Source: Thermoplasmatales archaeon SG8-52-3
Lineage (GTDB): Archaea > Thermoplasmatota > E2 > DHVEG-1
DNA length: 53,493 nt
Reading direction: 5' to 3'
Assembly: GCA_001595915.1 (NCBI GenBank)
Contig: LSSG01000075.1
Location: 1-53,493, forward strand
Part shown: positions 19,506 through 27,325 of the stretch, one piece after another
Position numbering within the stretch: the first letter of the stretch is position 1
Layout: the number at the start of each line of letters is the position of its first letter
The notes under the pieces: model-generated
Told to the model about the DNA's origin: nothing
The model's input: the letters and a program-made list of their open reading frames with translations, nothing else
The model's database searches: none
Program-made: the position numbers and the translations under genes

Positions 19506-20294
19506 TTAGCAATTATCGATTTTTTTTGTTATCCTTGCAAGTTCACTTTCTATTCTATCTATAAAATGTTTGTCAAGTTGCAATCCTTTTAGTTTTTGTA
19601 TATATACAAGAGATTGGATATGATCTTTTGACGGTAAATCTGTAATATGTTTTTTTGTAGTCTCATCTTTCTTTGTTTGATCAGTAATACCCTGAGAATA
19701 ATCAATCAGTCCCATCTTTGCATCTTGTGTAATCCAACCAATATCTACATAATAGTCAAGAATATTTGACAGATTAGGTCGTCCACATTTATCGATTAAA
19801 TATTGTAACCATTTCATTAAAACAATAACACTTTCTGGATTATTGGGAATTTCAGTAAGTGGTTCTACATTCCATTTAGGAGCATCTCCAATAACTCCCT
19901 CTGGGACCTTAATATCATCTGTTGTTACAAACCTTGGTTTGCTTGCTGTTCCCTTTTCTAAATAAATTATTTTTTCTTTAAGCTCCTCTATTGTTTCGAT
20001 AATTTTTTGCATATCTCCATTTTTTTGAATTGTAACTGATTTTTCTTTACTTTCGGATTTTTCTTGAGGTCTTGCTGTATTTGCATATGTTTTCATAATT
20101 TCCTGTATTTTGCCAATAAGTTGCTGAAATTGTTTTTGATTAATTTTTATATTTTTTTCTTTAAGTTTATTTTCTAATTTTTCTGCTAGTTTTTTGGGTA
20201 TTACATTTTTAGATACCAAGGTAGATAGTTCAGTACTTAGATCAAATTCTTCTGTAGTTTTGCTCTCTTCCTCACCTTCTACCATAATTAACAC
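19506..20294 (-). CDS. FlaD/FlaE-domain protein
   Basis: PESVIVLMKWLQYLIDKCGRPNLSNILDYYVDIGWITQDAKMGLIDYSQGI (FlaD/E domain). Confidence 0.85.
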   Translation of the reverse strand: MLIMVEGEEESKTTEEFDLSTELSTLVSKNVIPKKLAEKLENKLKEKNIKINQKQFQQLIGKIQEIMKTYANTARPQEKSESKEKSVTIQKNGDMQKIIETIEELKEKIIYLEKGTASKPRFVTTDDIKVPEGVIGDAPKWNVEPLTEIPNNPESVIVLMKWLQYLIDKCGRPNLSNILDYYVDIGWITQDAKMGLIDYSQGITDQTKKDETTKKHITDLPSKDHIQSLVYIQKLKGLQLDKHFIDRIESELARITKKIDNC

Positions 20295-20305
20295 CTAATA
20301 GTTTT

Positions 20306-21034
20306 TCAATCCTTTAAATTTTCTATAAATTCATTGATTAAATTATCAATTACCAAATCTATGTTTATATCATGAAATGTTTTTTCAATTATAACATCTA
20401 GATCATTATTTGAAAATTCTTCTGTTATATTTACAGATGTATTTGAATTTTTTTCAGAAGGTTTGGCTACTGTAGCAGTATTTTGTACGGCCTTAATTTC
20501 TGCAAAATCTGCACCGGCATTTTCAGCAAATGATTCTATTTCTCCTACTCTTTCTTTTAATTCATCGATTTCCTTTGTGAAATTTTCAAGGGCATCTATT
20601 CTTTTTTTTGTAACTTTTGAAAGTCCTACAAATGGATTCATTTGTTCTGATACTATTTCATATAGACTAACTAGGTCATCAAGATCTTTTGAAACTGACT
20701 CTAACTTTTTATGAATTGAAGTTATTTCTTCAGAATTTTTTTTAATTTGAAAATCAAAATCTTTTATGCTTTGTAATATTGCACGTTTTTGTTCAAGTGA
20801 ATCTCTAGTAGTCGGCTCTTCATCATCAGATAATTTTTCTTCATTTTTCGGTTCTTTCTCTTTTTCTGAGTTATTCTCTTGATCAACTTTTATTACTTTT
20901 CTAAGGTTCTCTATATTCTGTTTTGATTCTGAAGAATCATCTGGTTTTTCTTCAACTTCTTGAGAAGGCTCTTCTTTAGGACTTGATTCTTCATCTGAGG
21001 TTTTATCCACAGAGTCATCTTCACCTTTTCCCAT
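20306..21034 (-). CDS. FlaC-like coiled-coil archaellum protein
   Basis: Acidic linker then coiled coil with MNPFVGLSKVTKKRIDALENF; immediately upstream of flaD/E. Confidence 0.7.
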   Translation of the reverse strand: MGKGEDDSVDKTSDEESSPKEEPSQEVEEKPDDSSESKQNIENLRKVIKVDQENNSEKEKEPKNEEKLSDDEEPTTRDSLEQKRAILQSIKDFDFQIKKNSEEITSIHKKLESVSKDLDDLVSLYEIVSEQMNPFVGLSKVTKKRIDALENFTKEIDELKERVGEIESFAENAGADFAEIKAVQNTATVAKPSEKNSNTSVNITEEFSNNDLDVIIEKTFHDINIDLVIDNLINEFIENLKD

Positions 21035-21244
21035 CTTTAACTTAATCTATACCCCTCCTAATTTTGAATGTGAGTTAAGTTTTATGTTTTATTAACAGAA
21101 ATATTTATCTTAAGCAATTTGGAATAAATTTTGTATTATTTATAATCTTTTAAAAAAAGCTTATTTTTAATTTTAAAAATTTAAATAATTTTCTAAAACA
21201 AAAAATTTTAAAATAACAAACAAATAGTGATAAATGATTAATGA

Positions 21245-22582
21245 ATGATTTTTAGCATAAGGGTAGTAGTTTCTAAGGAGAAAAAAGGAAAAACAAAAAA
21301 AGAAATTAAAAAAGCAATTATAAAAAGTTCCAGTAAATCAACTACAAATATTGTATTAAGTATAGGAAAAGATAGGCACATTACAAAATATAATATAGAA
21401 TGTGAACGTATATTTGGTTATAATAAGAAAGAAGCAATAAATCAACCAATATTTAATTTTCTAATTCCTACTAAATTTAAAAATGAATGGAAAGAAAAGT
21501 TCGACTCTTTAGAAAATAATAAGAAAATTGATGATTTTAATCTTCCATTATTAGATAAACAAGGACAAGAAGTTCTGATTTCTTGGAGTGTTTTTCCTGT
21601 TAAAAATGTTCATGGTACTCTTATTGATATTAATCTTGTTGGTAATCTAATTTCTTCATTATATGAAGAAAAAGAGCCCTTGATTGAATTTCCAAAAATA
21701 GAAACTAAGGAAAAACCAGATAAAACCTTAATTAAAGAAAACACAATTGAAAAAAAATCTGAGAATTACAATGAACTTAAAAAAATGATTAAAATTCTAA
21801 AAAGAAAGAATTCAGAACTTGATAAAAAAAATAAAGATTTAGAAAAAAATCTCGATTTTTTTAAAAATCGTGTTGAAATTCTTAAGAAAAAGAAGAGTAA
21901 GAAAAAATCTAAAAAAGATGCTCATGAAGATTATCAATCATTCTCTGATTTGGTTGAAAATAAATTAGATAATCAAGATTATGAAAATATAATGAATGAA
22001 CTTGATGACCGTGAAAAACTATTAAAAAATCTTGAAAATGACCTCATGAAGGATAAATCTAATATTAACGAACAAGCAAATGAATTTAAAAAATGGCGGA
22101 AGAAACTTGAAAATTTAGAAATAGATATCAATAATAGAGAAAAGGAACTTCTTACCAAAGAGAGATTATTGACAGATAAAATTGTTACTTCAGAAGATAT
22201 AACATCTGATTTTAATAAGGGGGGAAAAGTTGTAAAATACCACGATCTTCTTGATAAAATTCCTGATTCGGCAGTTGTTATTCACAGAGGTATTTTAAAA
22301 CAGGTAAATGATTCATTTGCAAATTTGATTGGATATAAAATTGATGAAATTTTAAATAAAAGTTTGTTTGATTTTATTATAGCTGAAGAACTTTCAGATG
22401 TTAAGGATTTTTATATCAACAGGTTAATGGGAGTTGATGTTTCTAATTTTGAGACTACTTTGCTTACTAAAAATAATGATGAAATTTTGGTAGAGGTAAA
22501 TACTAAACCAACTGATTTCAATGGTAAAAAAGCAGAGATTGCTATAATAAAAACAATTAAAACTAAAAAAGAAGAAAAATAA
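21245..22582 (+). CDS. PAS - coiled coil - PAS protein without recognisable output domain
   Basis: N-terminal PAS (ITKYNIECERIFGYNKKEAINQPIFNFL), long Lys/Glu coiled coil, C-terminal PAS (LLDKIPDSAVVIHRGILKQVNDSFANLIGYKIDEILNKSLFDFI). Confidence 0.82.
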   Translation: MIFSIRVVVSKEKKGKTKKEIKKAIIKSSSKSTTNIVLSIGKDRHITKYNIECERIFGYNKKEAINQPIFNFLIPTKFKNEWKEKFDSLENNKKIDDFNLPLLDKQGQEVLISWSVFPVKNVHGTLIDINLVGNLISSLYEEKEPLIEFPKIETKEKPDKTLIKENTIEKKSENYNELKKMIKILKRKNSELDKKNKDLEKNLDFFKNRVEILKKKKSKKKSKKDAHEDYQSFSDLVENKLDNQDYENIMNELDDREKLLKNLENDLMKDKSNINEQANEFKKWRKKLENLEIDINNREKELLTKERLLTDKIVTSEDITSDFNKGGKVVKYHDLLDKIPDSAVVIHRGILKQVNDSFANLIGYKIDEILNKSLFDFIIAEELSDVKDFYINRLMGVDVSNFETTLLTKNNDEILVEVNTKPTDFNGKKAEIAIIKTIKTKKEEK

Positions 22583-22609
22583 AAAATTAAAAAATAAGAA
22601 GGATTTTTT

Positions 22610-23500
22610 TTAATCAAGTTTTACAATTCTCATTGTAAAAACTGATGGAGCTGTAACATCATATTCTGCTTTGATACCTATTTCTGGTGCAAGTGTTCCT
22701 GATATCTCTTTTCTTGGTTCAAGCCCACCTGTATCAAGCACTGCGGAAAGATTGATAATTATTAATGCTCTATCTCCACTATTCATACCATGTGTTGTTG
22801 TGATAGATCCATCTGGATCATGTACTGCAATTACACCGAAATATAATTGTGAAGTATTACCTACTATTGTATATGGTGACCCTGATGTAATTGGAGTATG
22901 AAATACACTTTTATTATCTAGATTGACATTTTGTACAAGTGATTCATTTAATTTTAATATCGATAGGTTATTGTGTAGAACTGATAATGTACATAGGCTT
23001 AGATCGATATCTTTTGATCCTGCTCTTGGTCTAACTTGTATTGCTAGATATTCAATTAATGATTTTTGAGCATTTGTATAACCTGTTACTTGTTCAATTG
23101 CAATTCCTGCTGATACTTCTCTTATTGTTGCTGTACCAACTGTTTTTGCTCTTGACTGTAAGGTTTCACTAGTATTTATCAAAACACTTGCAGCTACAGC
23201 AGCAATTAAGACCATGGCAATAAACACAATTAGAGTACCAATTCCAACCATGGCCTTGTTATCTTCAGTAATTAATTTTCTTTCATTATGTTTTTTATGT
23301 TTCTGTGCAGGTTTTATTGCTATAATTGTACTTATTCTAAGACATCCTAAACCTTGTTCTGAATCAATTAAAATAAAACCATCTTTGTAATCTACATCTT
23401 CAAGAGTACCAATAACGACACTTGCTCTATCGTCACCAGGCTCTTTTGTTACAATTTTACAGTATCTTCCAACCAGCCTTTCCATATATTTCTTTTCCAT
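22610..23500 (-). CDS. Archaellin with extra N-terminal Sm-like domain
   Basis: [55 protein letters not shown] followed by [37 protein letters not shown] archaellin; SD aggtggtga before ATG at 23500. Confidence 0.88.
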   Translation of the reverse strand: MEKKYMERLVGRYCKIVTKEPGDDRASVVIGTLEDVDYKDGFILIDSEQGLGCLRISTIIAIKPAQKHKKHNERKLITEDNKAMVGIGTLIVFIAMVLIAAVAASVLINTSETLQSRAKTVGTATIREVSAGIAIEQVTGYTNAQKSLIEYLAIQVRPRAGSKDIDLSLCTLSVLHNNLSILKLNESLVQNVNLDNKSVFHTPITSGSPYTIVGNTSQLYFGVIAVHDPDGSITTTHGMNSGDRALIIINLSAVLDTGGLEPRKEISGTLAPEIGIKAEYDVTAPSVFTMRIVKLD

Positions 23501-23524
23501 TATTCACCACCTTTCTTTCGTTTC

Positions 23525-23543
23525 CGTGTTAAATCATAACACG
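23525..23543. repeat. Inverted repeat CGTGTTA-aatca-TAACACG
   Basis: Perfect 7-bp arms, 5-nt spacer, read directly. Confidence 0.9.
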
Positions 23544-23645
23544 TCAATAGTTTTCATGTATAGTGTTCTCAAGTGACAATATTTAAAGCTTATCTGTTGG
23601 AATGACAAAAAGAAAAAAAGACAGTTATTCAAAAATAACAATTTG

Positions 23646-23692
23646 ACATTTTTACAATAACTATGATTTACTATAAAAAATCATAAATGTCT
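23646..23692. repeat. Nested inverted repeats around TATA-like actataaa
   Basis: TATGATTT (23663-23670)/AAATCATA (23679-23686); outer GACATTT (23646-23652)/AAATGTC (23686-23692). Confidence 0.85.
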
Positions 23693-23768
23693 CCTTAATA
23701 GACAATAATTGTATAATAAGATTTATATATTATTCAACCTAAAATTTACCCTATAAAACGGAGAAAAA

Positions 23769-24395
23769 ATGGGTAAATTATTAACAACAGGCTTGACAAG
23801 TTCCATACTTATAGTATCTTTATTATTGATAGGAATAACAGTTGCATCAGTATTAACAAGTGAGACAACAGATACTATTTCAGAGCAAGATATTGAACAA
23901 ATGACAGAAGAAACTATAGATGAGATATCAACATATATATTGATAAAGGATCAAATAGGAAAATATAGCAATATTAATGGCGAACAAAGAATTGAAAAAA
24001 TTGCATTATGGATTACTCCTCTTGTAACACAAGAAATTGACATATCAAAACTTACAATAAAACTAAACAATGGTGATAATGTAATATTTCTAAAATATTC
24101 AAATAACTCATTAACTCTAGGATCATACTCATTATTTGAACATAAAATTTGGGAAAATATTAATGGAAGTAATTTTGGATTTATCTCAATTATTGACATG
24201 GATGAATCATTGGTAAATTTTGATATATTAAATGATTGTTCGGATAATGCATATATAGTTTTAAAATTACCAGAATATATGACTTTAAGCAAACATGAAA
24301 AAATGATTGTTACCTTATTTCCTTCAACAGGTATTACTCGAACAATAGAATTGAAAGCACCATTACCTATAAAATCTATTGTCTCGTTTGATTAA
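23769..24395 (+). CDS. Divergent archaellin-like protein
   Basis: MGKLLTTGLTSSILIVSLLLIGITVASVL N-terminus; KIALWITPLVTQEIDISKLTIKL matches archaellin [23 protein letters not shown]; VTLFPSTGITRTIEL matches PExGSPGVIxFRTP end. Confidence 0.75.
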   Translation: MGKLLTTGLTSSILIVSLLLIGITVASVLTSETTDTISEQDIEQMTEETIDEISTYILIKDQIGKYSNINGEQRIEKIALWITPLVTQEIDISKLTIKLNNGDNVIFLKYSNNSLTLGSYSLFEHKIWENINGSNFGFISIIDMDESLVNFDILNDCSDNAYIVLKLPEYMTLSKHEKMIVTLFPSTGITRTIELKAPLPIKSIVSFD

Positions 24396-25753
24396 TCCTC
24401 ATTGATATCTGTTTCAAAATCTAATTTTTTTGTTTTAAGAGAATCATTTGTAACTCCAATAAATTCATCAATTTCCTCATTAGTTTGGATTTTATCTTTT
24501 AAAGGATTGATTTGTGTTTCCTGAGTTGGTATAAAACTTCCTAGTTGAGCTTTTCTTCTTGCAAGCTCATTTTCAACCATCTCAAGAGCAGTTTTATTTT
24601 CTGAAATTTTTGTTTTTATATCATCAAGCTCAGTTAAAAGAAATTTTTTTTCTAACAATTTATCTTGGTTTTCTATCATTTGTTTTTTAATTTCGTTAAT
24701 GATTTTATTTCTTAGTTCAATATCTGTTTTCATTGTTTCAAGTTCATTTTGTCTGCTTTCAAGTTCTGTTTTGAGATCGAATATATTTTCCTTTTTATTA
24801 TCAGTTTCTTGTTTTACTGTTTCAAGATCAAAAATTAAATGAGTAATTTCATCTTGTTGTCTACTAATTAGATTATTTCTATATTCAATATTTTTCTCTT
24901 TTTCTTCTAATTCTTTCTTTAACTGCAGTATGTTTTCATTATTAATTTTTTGATCAGTTTCAAGTTCATATAAAAGTTGTTTATTTTCTGTAAATTTATG
25001 CTGACTTTCTATCATTTGTTTTTTGATTTCGTTAATGATTTTATTTCTAACTTCAAGATCAGTTTTCATAGATTCAAGATCGTTTTGTCTTTCTTCTAGT
25101 TCTTTTTGCAAATGTTGAATTCTTTCTTCTTTTGTATAGAGAGTCATTAGATTATTTTCTAACTCAACTCTGATGTTATCTGAGTCATAATGTGTTTCAA
25201 CCAAATTCATTTGCTTATCAATTAATTGTTGAGTAACATCTTGGATTATACTGTTTCTTGATTGCATGTCGCTGTATAATGATTCAAGTTCTTGCTCTTT
25301 TTTTTCAAATTCTTTCTGTAATTGATTTATTTGTTGTTGTTTCTGTATATTTTCCATTTTATTTTGTTGTAGTTCTTCATTGAGTTTCATCGGTCGGGAG
25401 TTTATATATTCTGGATTGTTTTTCTTATCTTCAAGTTCTTCTCTTAATTTTATTATATCGTCTTCTTTTGCTTTTAGAACTGTTTTTGTTTCATCAAATT
25501 CCTTTTCTAAATTATTAGCAAAATCAGTTTTTTCTATTAGTTGAATTAAATTATCTTGTAATTGTTTATGAATATCTTCAATGATTTTCCCTCTAATTTC
25601 TAATTCCTCTTGTTTATTTTCCAGTTCTTTTTGTAAAAATTGTAATTCGTCCTTTGAACTTTCTTCAAAAATATTTTTTTCAGTTTTTTTATTTGAAGAT
25701 TGTACATTATTGAATTTATTCTGGTTTCTTTTAAATTTACTAAAAAGCGACAT
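24392..25753 (-). CDS. Long coiled-coil protein with internal repeats
   Basis: Repeating LQKELExxQxELExxxxDxExRNKIINEIKKQMIExQ units. Confidence 0.8.
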   Translation of the reverse strand: MSLFSKFKRNQNKFNNVQSSNKKTEKNIFEESSKDELQFLQKELENKQEELEIRGKIIEDIHKQLQDNLIQLIEKTDFANNLEKEFDETKTVLKAKEDDIIKLREELEDKKNNPEYINSRPMKLNEELQQNKMENIQKQQQINQLQKEFEKKEQELESLYSDMQSRNSIIQDVTQQLIDKQMNLVETHYDSDNIRVELENNLMTLYTKEERIQHLQKELEERQNDLESMKTDLEVRNKIINEIKKQMIESQHKFTENKQLLYELETDQKINNENILQLKKELEEKEKNIEYRNNLISRQQDEITHLIFDLETVKQETDNKKENIFDLKTELESRQNELETMKTDIELRNKIINEIKKQMIENQDKLLEKKFLLTELDDIKTKISENKTALEMVENELARRKAQLGSFIPTQETQINPLKDKIQTNEEIDEFIGVTNDSLKTKKLDFETDINED

Positions 25754-25867
25754 CCTTAGATTCTACTCCCAGCCTAATATAGATCACGGCTTCCCTCCAA
25801 AGAAAGTAATGTGGTTTGCTATTCTTTAAGATTTCGCATAAAAAATTAATCTGAAAAGTTATTAGAA

Positions 25868-27325
25868 TTATTTAAAGATTTTATTAATATTTGGAGGTGT
25901 AGTAAGTAAACTAATAATTATTACAAAAAATAAAGATATAAAAAAAGCAGGTATCATTCCAGGAATAATCAATTCAGACGATAAGGAATTTGAAAACATA
26001 TTAGCAACTCCTAATTTATCCCATAATATTACAGTAACGGTTCCGGATATCATTCCTACTATTGCACCCCACTTAGTAGTACGTTTCCACCAAAGAGATA
26101 AAATGATAAGTGGACCAAAGGATGCAGCAAGTCCACCCCATGCAAAAGCTACAAGAAAATATATTACTCCTCCTTGAAGAGCTAAAATAAAGGCAATTAT
26201 TGATAAAGAAAGAACTGAAACTCTACTGTAAAATAATAATTTATTCTGACTAATCTTTGGATTAACTAATTTATGATAAACATCTTCGACAATTGATGAG
26301 GATGCAACAAGAAGTTGAGAATCTGCTGTTGACATAATTGCCGCAGTAATTGCTGCAATTACAATACCTGCAGCCCATTCAGGTAATAGATTCATAGCAA
26401 GAAGAGGCATTACCTTCTCAGGATCAGGCAATCCTTTAAATAAAGCCAAACCAATAATTCCAATAAATACAGCTCCCCAAAGACTGATAATAACCCAAGT
26501 CATTCCGATTAATGTGCTGTTCCAAATTTTTTTCTCTTCTTTTATAGCCATGTATCTAGTTAGAATATGGGGTTGACCTGGATAACCAAAAAACCATGAC
26601 ATACTCACAAAAGCAAATAGTAAAAATAAAAAACCACCATATCCAAAACTTGGAGATAGTGCATTAACATTTATACTACTTATTTCTGAAAAAATTTTAC
26701 CTAATCCTCCCAATCTAATAATACCAATTATTGGAAGAATTAAAAGAATTCCAACTATAAGCAAACCTTGAAATACATCTGTCCAAGCAACTGCAAAAAA
26801 TCCACCTAGAAGAGTATATAATGTGATAATAAAAAATCCTAAAATTAATGCAGAATGATAATCCCATCCAAAAGTCTCACTTAATATCTTTCCACTTGCA
26901 ACAAGCTGAACTGAAACATAGGCTACCATAAAAATAGTAATAATACTTGTTGAAATCCCTCTTATAATATGTGTTTTATCATTAAATCTATCCTCAAGAA
27001 AATCAGGAATTGTAATTGAACGTAATTTTGCAGTATAATTTCGTAGACGTTTTGCAATAACACTCCAATTAAATAGTGTACCAAATGCAGCACCAATAGA
27101 AGTCCATAAAGCTCCAATACCATAAACAAAGCCTCTGCCTGGCAGTCCCAACACCAACCAACCACTCATATCAGATGCTTCAGCACTAATTGCTACTGGC
27201 CATGTACCTAATTTTCTACCTGCAATTAAAAAATCATCAAGTGTTTTATTAAATCTTGATGACCAAATTCCAATTATAACAAGAATTATTAAATAAATAA
27301 GGAAAGCGAGAATTAAAATACTCAT
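25868..27325 (-). CDS. Sodium:solute symporter (SSS/PutP-like)
   Basis: SSS motifs SAEASDMSGWLVLGLPG, WGGLAASFGPLIILSLWWKRTTKWGA. Confidence 0.93.
   Translation of the reverse strand: MSILILAFLIYLIILVIIGIWSSRFNKTLDDFLIAGRKLGTWPVAISAEASDMSGWLVLGLPGRGFVYGIGALWTSIGAAFGTLFNWSVIAKRLRNYTAKLRSITIPDFLEDRFNDKTHIIRGISTSIITIFMVAYVSVQLVASGKILSETFGWDYHSALILGFFIITLYTLLGGFFAVAWTDVFQGLLIVGILLILPIIGIIRLGGLGKIFSEISSINVNALSPSFGYGGFLFLLFAFVSMSWFFGYPGQPHILTRYMAIKEEKKIWNSTLIGMTWVIISLWGAVFIGIIGLALFKGLPDPEKVMPLLAMNLLPEWAAGIVIAAITAAIMSTADSQLLVASSSIVEDVYHKLVNPKISQNKLLFYSRVSVLSLSIIAFILALQGGVIYFLVAFAWGGLAASFGPLIILSLWWKRTTKWGAIVGMISGTVTVILWDKLGVANMFSNSLSSELIIPGMIPAFFISLFFVIIISLLTTPPNINKIFK

Noticed and set aside
25754-25860. 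Known c-di-GMP or fluoride riboswitch in the coiled-coil gene leader
   Set aside because: Consensus core sequences were not matched by eye; kept only as an unclassified leader.
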